Shown: piece by piece, positions 1-8,419 of the stretch | Numbering within the stretch: the stretch's first letter is position 1 | How the letters are laid out: the number at the start of each line of letters is the position of its first letter | Assembly: GCA_009922685.1 (NCBI GenBank) | Contig: RFVA01000001.1 | Coordinates: 1-64,000, forward strand | Source: Gammaproteobacteria bacterium | Lineage (GTDB): Bacteria > Pseudomonadota > Gammaproteobacteria > Methylococcales > Methylococcaceae | DNA: 64,000 nt | Direction: 5' to 3' | Made by a program: the position numbers and the translations under genes | Notes under the pieces: generated by a model | The model's input: only the letters and a program-made list of their open reading frames with translations | Databases searched by the model: none | Told to the model about the DNA's origin: nothing

Positions 1-1
1 A

Positions 2-298
2 CTGCACAAAGGATTTGGCCCGCTGTGGAACCGAGATTTACCGAAAGAAGTGCACCAGTTGGCCATAGGGCGTCTTGGTCAACGGTTTGAATATGTCGAA
101 AAGACGTTGTCAGGACACGAGTGGCTATGGGGGGACACATTCACTATCGCCGATGCTTATCTCTTCACCGTTCTTAGCTGGGCACACATCCTCAAGATGG
201 ATTTATCGCCTTGGCCAGGTCTTCAAGCCTATATCGATCGTGTCAGGAACCGGCCCCAAGTGAAAGCGACGCTCGTATCAGAGGGCCTGGTCTCATAG
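2..298 (+). CDS. Glutathione S-transferase, C-terminal part (runs in from the left edge)
   Basis: Only the last 98 codons are present; the reading frame is open from base 2, so the gene starts outside the window. The visible part is the all-helical GST C-terminal domain. It shows the conserved N-capping/hydrophobic-staple region (FTIADAYLF, where the Asp of the T-x-A-D motif caps helix 6), followed by a typical final helix region with a W-P-x-L-x-A-Y motif and R-P-x-V. GSTs conjugate glutathione to electrophiles in the cytoplasm, or act as thiol reductases or isomerases. The thioredoxin-like N-terminal domain that would give the subclass is missing. A strong intrinsic terminator follows 15 bases after the stop. 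Confidence 0.85.
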   Translation: MHKGFGPLWNRDLPKEVHQLAIGRLGQRFEYVEKTLSGHEWLWGDTFTIADAYLFTVLSWAHILKMDLSPWPGLQAYIDRVRNRPQVKATLVSEGLVS

Positions 299-312
299 GA
301 TTTCGCTTAACA

Positions 313-337
313 AAAAGCCCGCACGAGGCGGGCTTTT
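313..337 (+). terminator. Rho-independent terminator after the GST gene
   Basis: A perfect 10-bp stem (AAAAGCCCGC / GCGGGCTTTT) with a 5-base loop lies directly after the GST stop codon. The A-run before it and the T-run inside its 3' arm make it usable on both strands, so it could also stop minus-strand transcripts leaving the tRNA-Glu gene. Confidence 0.85.
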
Positions 338-414
338 CGAAATCGTCTCACTAACCACTCACGGTATGACTGATTAATTCAACTGGGCCTTCTTTCACAA
401 GTCCCTGATTTTAT

Positions 415-490
415 TGGCGTCCCCAGGGGGATTCGAACCCCCGTCGCCGCCGTGAAAGGGCGGTGTCCTGGGCCTCTAGACGATGGGGAC
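415..490 (-). tRNA. tRNA-Glu (UUC)
   Basis: A 76-nt cloverleaf on the minus strand. The acceptor arm GTCCCCA pairs with TGGGGAC, the anticodon loop is CTTTCAC with anticodon TTC, the T-arm contains GTTCGAATC, and the 3' CCA is encoded. It lies 22 bases downstream of tRNA-Ala and downstream of the gltX remnant on the same strand. Confidence 0.95.
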
Positions 491-512
491 GGAACACGGT
501 GCCGTCGCAACA

Positions 513-588
<76 letters not shown>

Positions 589-701
589 TCGACGTCAAGC
601 TGGGAATTTTAACGATCAAGGCCTCAGCTGTCCAGTAGTTTAAGTATTTTCATCGCCCAGGGACTCCTTCTGCCGCTTAAAGTGATGTCTAGCGGGCTTC
701 T

Positions 702-1900
702 CTAGAGTGCCTCCTTGGCCGTTGAATCGATCCATGTGCAAGCTTTCTGAAGGCGTTCGATAGTTTTTTCTTTCCCAAGAATCTCAAGGGTCAGGTCAAT
801 CGGCGGGGACACCGAGGTCCCTGAGACCGCAACACGGAGGGGCTGTGCAATCGCGCCCATTTTGACCTCAAGGGATTCAGCCGTTGCGACGATCAAATCA
901 TGAATGCTCTCACGAACCCAAGGCCTCAGCGCCTCTAAATGACGCATCAGGTGCTGAAGACCTTGAAGCGCATCCCGTGTCAAATTCTTTTGCGCCGCTT
1001 TTTCATCATATTCTTCGAAATCTCGGTAAAAGAAGAGACTGGAATGTGCCATGTCTAAAAGGGTCTTATTGCGTTCCCTCTGAGCCTTCACCACCGCGAC
1101 AGGGTCAGGGCCCTTAGAGGGATCAACGCCACACTGACCCAGGTGCCACCTGAGGTGATGGGCACACTCACCGCGCCATGACGCTTTGATAATCGCGCGC
1201 CATCTGATCCAAGAATCATCGGCACGTGGGCATAAAGGGGTAGTGAGGCGCCTAAGGCCTTTAAGATATTGATCTGCCTTGGGGTGTTATTGACATGATC
1301 ATCGCCGCGGATGACATGTGAAATCTCCATCTCAAGATCATCGACGACAACGGTAAAATTATAGGTCGGTGACCCATCAGAGCGAGCGATGATGAGATCG
1401 TCCAATTCTGCATTGCGAACAACGATATCCCCCTTTACGAGATCTTCTATAACCACTTCGCCTTCATCCGGATTCCTGAAACGGACCACGGGGGTGATGC
1501 CATGCGGAGGGGCCTTGAGGTGGCGACAACGGCCGTCATATCGAGGCTTTTCCTTCTTGGCCATCTGCTCTTCACGCATCTGATCCAAGGTCTCCCGACT
1601 GCAATAGCAAGGGTAGGCCTTGCCTTCATCGAGGAGGCGGGCAATTAAGGCCTTATAACGATCGAACCGATGGGTTTGGTAGAAAGGGCCCTCATCATAA
1701 TCAAGGCCCAACCAAGCCATCCCTTCGAGGATCGCATTGACTGATTCCGGTGTTGAACGCTCAAGGTCGGTATCTTCGATGCGAAGAATGAAGGTGCCAC
1801 CATGTTTACGTGCATAGAGCCACGAAAATAGAGCTGTGCGGGCCCCTCCGACATGAAGATAGCCTGTGGGGCTGGGGGCAAAGCGTGAACGTATGGTCAT
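702..1900 (-). pseudogene. gltX: Glutamyl-tRNA synthetase with internal deletion and frameshift
   Basis: GltX charges tRNA-Glu with glutamate. The first piece (1900 to about 1157) holds the class I catalytic fold with the HIGH-type motif (SPTGYLHVG) and the KMSKS-type motif (RLSKRHG). It then leaves frame and reads about 20 unrelated residues to a stop at 1088. The second piece resumes in another frame at about 1158 with [19 protein letters not shown] and continues through the anticodon-binding domain to 702. About 247 plus 152 codons remain. By comparison with the roughly 470-residue E. coli enzyme, about 74 residues right after KRHGAVSV are missing (the region linking the catalytic and anticodon-binding parts). 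The start is taken as the ATG at 1900. Either a paralogue elsewhere does the job or the assembly has lost about 220 bases here. Confidence 0.85.
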
Positions 1901-1987
1901 GATTAATCCCAAAATGTGATGCGGGTATACCCAACAATAAGCGGATGGTCGTGATCCTCTAATGGCTCAAGAAGCGATAAAGGGGCC

Positions 1988-3463
1988 TTAAGCCGCCTTC
2001 TTAGAAGCCGGTGTGGCGCGTGTCTGAGACCATTGACGAAGATGTTTGATCTGCTCCTCCATGGTTCTTGACAGAGGAACCATTCTTGCCGAGGTGTAGG
2101 TGATGTCCTTTTCGTCAAACAGACGACCTTCTTGAAAGGCATGAATTCTCGCCGCCTTGACGGCCTGTTCAATCTCAGCCCCACTCCACTCTTTGGTAAT
2201 GATGGCCAGTAGGTTCATATTGAAGGTATCGGGATCCCCGCCATAGGCCGAGATATGAATCCTGAAAATGGCGCGACGCTCTTCATCTGAAGGGAGATCA
2301 AGGAAAAATAACTGGTCAAATCGACCTTTACGCAGAACCTCTGCGGGAAGTTTCTCGATTCGGTTCGCCGTTGCGACCACAAAGACCTGGGGTGGTTTCT
2401 CCTGCATCCAGGTCAAAAAGCTTGAGAAAATACTGCTGCTACCAGAACCACCCGACATGCTGTCATATCCGAAGCTGTTTTCCATTTCATCGACCCAGAG
2501 GACCAAGGGCGATATGTTTTCAGCCGTTCGCAGGGCATGATCAAAAGCATACTCCGGGGATCCATAAGCTCCTGACATGACCAGATTCATATCGAGACGG
2601 ACCAAGGGCAAATTCCAGGCACTTGAAATAACTTTAGCCGCCATACTCTTGCCGCATCCACTGATTCCCATAAAGAGAATTCCTGTGGGCATCGGAATAT
2701 CGGTCTGAAAGGATTGGCGACTAAAGAGTGACTTGCGACTTAGGAGCCATTCTTTCAGATTCTCAAGACCACCGACCTGATGGAGATCAATACTCTTCGA
2801 GATGAACTGGAGACAGCCTTCCTTCTGGAGGGCTGCCGTCTTATCTGCGTAAATATCTTCAAGGACAGCAGCAAGCTCAAACTGCTCAGATTTAGCCCAC
2901 CCCATCACCAGATGATTGATCTCATCAAGGCTCAAACCCTTCATCGCCGTGGCGGCCTGCATCTCCCATTCTTGATCGACACGGCCCACACAACCAGCCT
3001 CCGATAAGGAGGCATGAAGATACCCCAGAATCTCTTGACCACTGGGCATTCCAAGATCAACTAACCACATCTGTCCCTTCAATTCATCCGGTAACAAGAG
3101 ATTAGGATGAGAAAGAAACACAAACACCTGGCGTCCCTCAAGATCCCGATAAAGATCCCTAAGGGCACGCACCAAAATAGGATGTCCTTCGAACAGGGAT
3201 GGGAGATCATGGAGAACAAAAAAGACATCGTCCTTGGACTGCCGAATGGCATCAACCATGGTCAGAGGATCTTGAAGGGCACGATCACCATCAAGACCGC
3301 TCGCGGCACTCCAAACCTTAAGGGGTCGATCATCACCGTAATGTCTCTTAGAAAGCGTCTTCAGCATGCTAAGAAGCCGACCTTCCTCGCGAGTTTTGAC
3401 GTAGGTCAGGGGGTAATGATGATTGAGTCCCTTTTGAAGCCGGGGGTCGCTAATGTCGGTCAT
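1988..3463 (-). CDS. Ycf46-like AAA+ ATPase
   Basis: The protein has about 491 residues from the ATG at 3463; an upstream ATG at 3493 is possible, and neither has a clear ribosome site. The N-terminal half is a degenerate ATPase-like domain (VFFVLHDLPSLF, a Walker B-like strand without Walker A). The C-terminal half is a complete AAA+ module with Walker A GISGCGKS (around residue 270), Walker B LVLWVDEMEN, a sensor-1 VVATAN motif and arginine fingers in RKGRFDQLF. This two-part layout matches the Ycf46 family found in cyanobacteria, plastids and some proteobacteria, where a role in control of carbon uptake or photosynthesis has been proposed. Its substrate is unknown. It is transcribed towards the gltX remnant. 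Confidence 0.8.
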   Translation of the reverse strand: MTDISDPRLQKGLNHHYPLTYVKTREEGRLLSMLKTLSKRHYGDDRPLKVWSAASGLDGDRALQDPLTMVDAIRQSKDDVFFVLHDLPSLFEGHPILVRALRDLYRDLEGRQVFVFLSHPNLLLPDELKGQMWLVDLGMPSGQEILGYLHASLSEAGCVGRVDQEWEMQAATAMKGLSLDEINHLVMGWAKSEQFELAAVLEDIYADKTAALQKEGCLQFISKSIDLHQVGGLENLKEWLLSRKSLFSRQSFQTDIPMPTGILFMGISGCGKSMAAKVISSAWNLPLVRLDMNLVMSGAYGSPEYAFDHALRTAENISPLVLWVDEMENSFGYDSMSGGSGSSSIFSSFLTWMQEKPPQVFVVATANRIEKLPAEVLRKGRFDQLFFLDLPSDEERRAIFRIHISAYGGDPDTFNMNLLAIITKEWSGAEIEQAVKAARIHAFQEGRLFDEKDITYTSARMVPLSRTMEEQIKHLRQWSQTRATPASKKAA

Positions 3464-3577
3464 GTGGCTTTTATTCCATCCGGATGATTGCATTGAAATC
3501 TATCTTTGCATTATATGGTCATTGAAGTGATCACCACAGCGCTGACCTGATCATCACCCACCCCCTTCCTCAACATC

Positions 3578-5416
3578 ATGACCGAAACGACGCAAGATAA
3601 GACTTTCGATATCGAATCGTTCCTGAAGACGCTCACCCAGAGGCCGGGGGTTTACCGAATGTTGGATGAGACGGGAGAAGTGATCTACGTCGGTAAGGCC
3701 AAAAACCTAAAAAAAAGGGTGCTGAGTTACTTTTCAGGGAAAGAGGTTTCGCCAAAACAGAAAGCCATGGTTTCTAGAATTAGGAGCATCGACGTCCGCG
3801 TAACCCATACCGAGACCGAGGCATTGCTGCTTGAAAGTCAATTGATCAAACGGCATCGCCCCCGATACAACATCATCTTAAGGGATGACAAAAGTTATCC
3901 CGCGATTCATGTTTCAACCCAACAAGAATTCCCAAAGGTCACCTTTCATCGTGGATCAAAGCAACCGTTTGGCCGCTACTTTGGGCCCTATCCCAGCTCC
4001 AGCGCCGTCAGGGAGAGCCTGAAGCTCATCCAAAAGGTGTTCCCTGTAAGGCAATGTCGAGATTCTTATTTCGATAACCGCACCAGACCTTGTCTTGAGT
4101 ATCAGATTGAACGTTGCACCGCGCCTTGCGTCGGCTTCATTTCTAAAGAGGACTATGCCATGGATGTCCGTGACACCCTCATGTTTCTTGATGGCGATGG
4201 ACGACAACTGATTGACGTGCTCGCCGATCGTATGGAAAAGGCCGCCCTGTCACTCGCCTTCGAGAAGGCAGCTCGCTACCGAGATCAGATATCAACCCTG
4301 AGAACCGTCCTAGAAAAACAAGCCGTTCATGGCGAGCAAGGCGACCTTGACATCATCGCATCAGCGATTGAAGGACAAACGGCCTGTATCCACGTCACCT
4401 TCATTCGAGGTGGTCAACAGATTGGCGATCGAACCTATTTTCCCGTCATACCCTATGACCACAGTGAAAGTCAGGTGCTTGAAGCATTCTTGACCCAGTA
4501 TTACCCCGGGAAGTCGATCCCACGAGAAATCATCCTTGGCACCAGTATCAATCAACGAGAACTCGTTGAAGACGTCCTCAGTCAACTGGCAGGCCAAGCC
4601 GTCCGCCTGACCAGCAGTGTTCGCGCTGAACGGGCAAGGCGAGTTCAATTGGCAAGGACCAATGCTCAAACGGCGCTCGCCACAAAGTTGGCTCAGCGAC
4701 AAAGCCTCAAGACCCGTTTTCTAGCACTCAAAGAAGCCCTGCAACAACAAGAAATTCCAAGGCGTATTGAGTGCTTTGACATCAGTCATACCCAAGGTGA
4801 ACTGACAGTCGCTTCCTGCGTGGTGTTCGATCACCATGGTCCAATCAAATCAGCCTATCGACGGTTTAACATCGAGGGCATTACCCCAGGCGATGACTAT
4901 GCGGCCCTTCAGCAGGCGGTGCATCGGCGTTATCGTCGCATTAAGAGCGGTGAGATTGATCGTCCCGATATTCTCTTCATTGATGGCGGCAAGGGACAAA
5001 TAAACGCCGTTAAATCGGTTCTGAATGAACTTGGAATGCACGATATCGTTCTCTTTGGTATTGCCAAAGGACGTGAGCGAAAACCAGGCCTCGAAATGCT
5101 GATCGATCAGGATTCTATGAGGTCATTCATGCTACCCTCTCACTCCCCTGCCCTGCTCCTCATCCAGCAACTCAGGGATGAAGCCCACCGATTTGCTATC
5201 ACCGGGCACCGCCAGCGACGCGCCAAGGCCAGAAAACCGAATACTCTTGAGGAGATCCAAGGGCTTGGACCTAAAAGACGACAACAGCTACTGCGCCAAT
5301 TTGGCGGGATACGAGAAATCAGTCGTGCCGGTGTAGACACCCTCAGCAAAGTCGATGGTATAAGTCTCCAGTTGGCACAACGTATTTACGATCTATTTCA
5401 CGAACACGAAACCTGA
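3578..5416 (+). CDS. uvrC: UvrABC system protein C (nucleotide excision repair nuclease)
   Basis: 612 residues, the normal length for UvrC. It makes the 3' and 5' incisions in UvrB-bound damaged DNA. The N-terminal GIY-YIG nuclease domain is visible from GVYRM (residue 24) to IYVGKAKNLKKRV. A UVR domain follows near residue 205-240. The central UvrC RNase H-like endonuclease domain contains ECFDISHTQGE and LFIDGGKGQ, and the end carries two helix-hairpin-helix repeats (IQGLGPKRRQQLL and VDGISLQLAQRI). pgsA follows after 3 bases, the usual uvrC-pgsA order of Gammaproteobacteria. Confidence 0.97.
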   Translation: MTETTQDKTFDIESFLKTLTQRPGVYRMLDETGEVIYVGKAKNLKKRVLSYFSGKEVSPKQKAMVSRIRSIDVRVTHTETEALLLESQLIKRHRPRYNIILRDDKSYPAIHVSTQQEFPKVTFHRGSKQPFGRYFGPYPSSSAVRESLKLIQKVFPVRQCRDSYFDNRTRPCLEYQIERCTAPCVGFISKEDYAMDVRDTLMFLDGDGRQLIDVLADRMEKAALSLAFEKAARYRDQISTLRTVLEKQAVHGEQGDLDIIASAIEGQTACIHVTFIRGGQQIGDRTYFPVIPYDHSESQVLEAFLTQYYPGKSIPREIILGTSINQRELVEDVLSQLAGQAVRLTSSVRAERARRVQLARTNAQTALATKLAQRQSLKTRFLALKEALQQQEIPRRIECFDISHTQGELTVASCVVFDHHGPIKSAYRRFNIEGITPGDDYAALQQAVHRRYRRIKSGEIDRPDILFIDGGKGQINAVKSVLNELGMHDIVLFGIAKGRERKPGLEMLIDQDSMRSFMLPSHSPALLLIQQLRDEAHRFAITGHRQRRAKARKPNTLEEIQGLGPKRRQQLLRQFGGIREISRAGVDTLSKVDGISLQLAQRIYDLFHEHET

Positions 5417-5419
5417 GTC

Positions 5420-5989
5420 ATGGAGTTAAACCTCCCAACATACCTGACCCTCCTTAGGATCGCGCTAATTCCAGTGTTGGTGGGACTTTTCTACTGGCCG
5501 TGGCCATGGTCCCATGCAGCCTGTGCACTCGTTTTTGCGTTTGCAGGTCTGACGGACTGGCTGGACGGTTACCTCGCACGTAAAATGGGTCTCACAACCC
5601 GATTTGGGGCTTTTTTAGATCCCGTGGCCGACAAACTGATGGTCGCCGTGACCTTGGTTTTAATTGTTCAAGCGGATCCAAGCCCCATGGTTGCTATCGC
5701 GGCGGCGGTCATTGTTGGCCGTGAAATTACGATTGCATCACTACGCGAGTGGATGGCCGAAATTGGCGAACGCCGTAAGGTGGCCGTGTCAGCACTCGGA
5801 AAGTGGAAAACGGCCGCTCAGATGGTTTCCATCACATGCCTTCTATTGGGGATGGACGTTTTGAAAGATGATCTCCAGAGAATCGGGCAACTGTTATTGG
5901 TGTTGGCTGCCGCATTGACCCTGTGGTCTATGATTCTCTATCTTCAGGCCGCTATGCCCGCCTTTTCAAGAAAGAAAGACGTCACCTGA
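5420..5989 (+). CDS. pgsA: CDP-diacylglycerol-glycerol-3-phosphate 3-phosphatidyltransferase
   Basis: This enzyme makes phosphatidylglycerol phosphate, the first committed step to phosphatidylglycerol and cardiolipin, at the inner membrane. The 189 residues show the full CDP-alcohol phosphotransferase signature: D46, D49, G50, A53, R54, G63, D67 and D71 in the canonical spacing. Several hydrophobic segments flank it (about 8-24, 33-44, 74-84, 92-105, 134-145 and 155-175). It starts 3 bases after the uvrC stop, so the two are probably co-transcribed. Confidence 0.95.
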   Translation: MELNLPTYLTLLRIALIPVLVGLFYWPWPWSHAACALVFAFAGLTDWLDGYLARKMGLTTRFGAFLDPVADKLMVAVTLVLIVQADPSPMVAIAAAVIVGREITIASLREWMAEIGERRKVAVSALGKWKTAAQMVSITCLLLGMDVLKDDLQRIGQLLLVLAAALTLWSMILYLQAAMPAFSRKKDVT

Positions 5990-6002
5990 GGCTGTCACAG
6001 TA

Positions 6003-6031
6003 TTGACAATTTTAAGTCTTCTACTTAAAAT
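6003..6031 (+). promoter_or_regulatory. Sigma-70 promoter for tRNA-Gly with a palindromic spacer
   Basis: A consensus -35 TTGACA (6003-6008) is followed after exactly 17 bases by TAAAAT (6026-6031), giving a predicted start near 6038, about 11 bases before tRNA-Gly. The spacer and -10 contain a perfect 9-bp inverted repeat, ATTTTAAGT (6009-6017) and ACTTAAAAT (6023-6031), separated by 5 bases. Confidence 0.75.
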
Positions 6032-6048
6032 TATTGATTCATAAAGAC

Positions 6049-6124
<76 letters not shown>

Positions 6125-6133
6125 TATTCTTCA

Positions 6134-6149
6134 ACCGCTGATCAGCGGT
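6134..6149. repeat. 16-bp perfect palindrome between tRNA-Gly and tRNA-Cys
   Basis: ACCGCTGATCAGCGGT is a perfect inverted repeat lying 9 bases after tRNA-Gly. In the RNA it could fold into a short hairpin that might mark a processing point between the two tRNAs. A weaker inverted repeat (CCAGA at 6161 and TCTGG at 6178) follows. The function is not known. Confidence 0.5.
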
Positions 6150-6221
6150 AACGGCAAATGCCAGACCTTAAGAGAGATCTGGACCTTACACCGTCCGGTG
6201 AATTCTGGATTTACCCTTCTC

Positions 6222-6295
6222 GGCGCGTTAGCAAAGCGGTTATGCAGTGGATTGCAAATCCATCTAGGGCGGTTCGACTCCGCCACGCGCCTCCA
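6222..6295 (+). tRNA. tRNA-Cys (GCA)
   Basis: A 74-nt tRNA. The acceptor GGCGCGT pairs with ACGCGCC, the anticodon loop ATTGCAAAT carries anticodon GCA, the T-arm has GTTCGACTC, and CCA is encoded. It is the last conserved gene before the accessory patch of transposon fragments and arsenic genes. Confidence 0.95.
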
Positions 6296-6374
6296 TTAGA
6301 TCAAAGACTTAGACTGAAATCAGTCCGTCCATAGGCGGTTGAAATCCCCCAAAAGCCCTAAAATTCCCCCCTTG

Positions 6375-6485
6375 GCTGGCTGTGGCCAGTTGCACGACAT
6401 GCCGCTAGGAAAGGACACCATGACCTGCGATTGTGGATGGGTTTTCGATCGGGACTTGAATGCGTCGATCATCCTGAAAACTTAA
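6375..6485 (+). pseudogene. C-terminal tail of a TnpB-type (IS200/IS605 OrfB) protein
   Basis: The frame ending at the TAA 6483-6485 reads as the tail of TnpB. It has a zinc-ribbon remnant (GCG, then CDCG about 17 residues later; the first Cys of the first pair is lost) followed by the RuvC-III signature VFDRDLNASIIL. Nothing of the N-terminal RuvC-I/II region is recognisable upstream, where tRNA-Cys ends only 80 bases away. It is a truncated relic of a transposon-borne RNA-guided nuclease, not a functional gene. The bases between it and the IS3 relic (6486-6664) show no other gene. Confidence 0.7.
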
Positions 6486-6664
6486 GTGAGTTCTACGAAA
6501 TGCTAAGCCTACAGCGCTTCCAGCGCTGAACGGCCGCATTGCGCAGAACGGTTAATGCCTTCGGCGCCCCAGCCGTCCCCGCTGCATCCGTTTAGCGACA
6601 ACAAGGTCGCTTCACGTGACTCGCAGATGACTCTACGGGCTTCCGGGAACCTTGCAGCTCAACG

Positions 6665-7375
6665 ATGGTGAGCCGGGTGATGGGCGTTAGTCTTAGTGGG
6701 TGCTATGACTATGAAAAGAGAGTGTCCCTTGATCCAGACCCTGAGCATCAGGATCTGGTGGAGATGGTCCGAAAGATCTCGGAATCCTCCAACCAAACGT
6801 ATGGTGCGCGCCGTTATAGCCATCCTGTTTTTCCTAACCGACTGGAAAGGAGCTTCAGGATGGAAAGACCCAATCAAGGCTGGGCGGTGACATCAGTGAC
6901 CTTTGGACCCATGAGGGATAGATTTATTTGGCGGTCGTGATTGACCTTTATACTCATACTCGCAAGGGTGGTGGGATGATCAGTGAGCCACGGGATCGAT
7001 AGCGGTCTCGCCTGCGATGCCCTGCAGATGGTGATCTGGACTCGGCGGTACGAGGAAGGACTGATTTTCATTCTGATCGCGGCGTTCAATATGCGAGTCA
7101 CGAATTCCGCCGCCGTTTGAAGGCCAACGGGATTCTGGGGAGCATGCGCCGGAAAGGCGACTGTTGGGATAACAGCGTTGTTGAGACCTTCTTCTGGAAG
7201 CTGACGTTTTTAGCGGGTTCAATGGAGATACTATCAGACGTGTACGGAAGCTTGTGCCGGTGTCGTTGAATACATCACGATGCGGTACAACAGCCTTCGA
7301 CTCCATTCGTATCTGGGCTATTTGAGTCCGGACGAATTGAAAGACGGAGCTAACTGGCCCAAGCGGCTTAACTGA
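6665..7375 (+). pseudogene. Decayed IS3-family transposase (OrfB)
   Basis: Pieces of the OrfB integrase of an IS3-type element occur in several frames. The N-terminal part starts MVSRVMGVSLSG and runs to the TYGARR motif. After frameshifts, fragments of the DDE core follow: the second Asp in [21 protein letters not shown] (from about 7070) and the region with the catalytic Glu ([14 protein letters not shown], about 7153-7194). The end reads YNSLRLHSYLGYLSPDEL with a stop at 7373-7375. The sequence just after the stop (TGTCCGTTAAACCTTGACC) resembles the end of such an element. No OrfA or left end is visible. Multiple frameshifts make it inactive. Confidence 0.85.
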
Positions 7376-7519
7376 CTGTCCGTTAAACCTTGACCACGTC
7401 ACATTCTTACGGTAAACATTGGTCATGTTAAAAATGCAAATGACTGAACATTTTTGTAGGTTTCAGCTTATTGCAACGGTAAGTTTCGGTAGGCCATTGT
7501 TATTCGGTTGGAGGTTATT

Positions 7520-8419
7520 GTGAAGCGTTTTAGCTACGGTGTTGCATTAGTTTTTATTGTAACGGCTATTTCGAGTTCACTCGGGATCGCTTCTGACACA
7601 GGTTTTCAGCAACCCTTTGCCGGATCGCCGAGGGCCCTCAGATGGACACCCACGGAGGCCCTAACCCCTGCAAACGTGAACGAACCAATAGGTCAGCGCA
7701 GGGCTGATCGGATCGCCAGGGCACTCGGCTTCAGAAAAAAAATGGCCCTTTCCGAAAAACAGTACCTTTTGCTAATATCAGGGCAAGGTATTGGTGGAGG
7801 AACACCGTCAGCGTTGGCGGCGGCCAAAACTATTGATGAAAGCGTCAACTATCTTACGAATAGTAATGCGCAGATTATCATCCGAAACATTAATGGGGTT
7901 CCAACCAAAATCAATTTAGGTAGCTATGGCCTTATAGTGAATAATGATGGAGCGCTTGAGAGCCCGGGAAACATTACTTCTCCGGCCCGTCAAATAAACG
8001 CGGTCATCACCCCTCCGGTACTCTGCCCTATCCCCAGCTCTGCTAACCCGGCCAATCTACCCTGTGGATATATGAATAATTGGCTGCTGGCCAACGGTGC
8101 AAAAAAATCACTCACAGAACTCTATAAAACGCCCTTCCTTGTTCAGGCGGCATTCGGGTCTAAATCACAAGAAATCTCTGGTGCAGCGCAGTTAGTCCCT
8201 AATCAGAAACTCAGTGGTGCAACAGCAACTGTAGGTATATCGATGGCGCCGTCCATATGGACCGTAAACTTCCTATTGATTTATATGCTAAATCCAAAGC
8301 TTGCTGCTCTGATGCCAGCTTATTGGACTCCAATCCCTCAAATAGTGGCTAATGCGATCACTGCCTCTTCATCTGGTCAGGTGCCCTATAGTGAATATCA
8401 GGCCTACTTAACAAACTAA
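7520..8419 (+). CDS. Secreted protein of unknown function
   Basis: No family is recognised. The best start is the GTG at 7520, because a clear GGAGG ribosome site lies at 7510-7514 and the resulting N-terminus (MKRFSYGVALVFIVTAISSS) is a textbook Sec signal peptide ending near residue 25. The mature part of about 275 residues has one cysteine pair (VLCPIPSS and NLPCGYMNN), an Asn/Ser-rich stretch, and a hydrophobic segment near residues 245-260 (WTVNFLLIYML). It looks more AT-rich than the housekeeping genes around it and sits between transposon debris and the arsenic operon, which suggests acquisition by transfer. It could be periplasmic or surface-exposed. Confidence 0.6.
   Translation: MKRFSYGVALVFIVTAISSSLGIASDTGFQQPFAGSPRALRWTPTEALTPANVNEPIGQRRADRIARALGFRKKMALSEKQYLLLISGQGIGGGTPSALAAAKTIDESVNYLTNSNAQIIIRNINGVPTKINLGSYGLIVNNDGALESPGNITSPARQINAVITPPVLCPIPSSANPANLPCGYMNNWLLANGAKKSLTELYKTPFLVQAAFGSKSQEISGAAQLVPNQKLSGATATVGISMAPSIWTVNFLLIYMLNPKLAALMPAYWTPIPQIVANAITASSSGQVPYSEYQAYLTN

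Noticed and set aside
702-1912. Two independent genes encoded at the gltX locus
   Set aside because: Both pieces match different parts of one GltX protein in the right order; they are halves of one broken gene.
6665-6940. Separate 91-codon gene after the TnpB relic
   Set aside because: It is the N-terminal piece of an IS3-type OrfB that continues in other frames, so it is part of a pseudogene.
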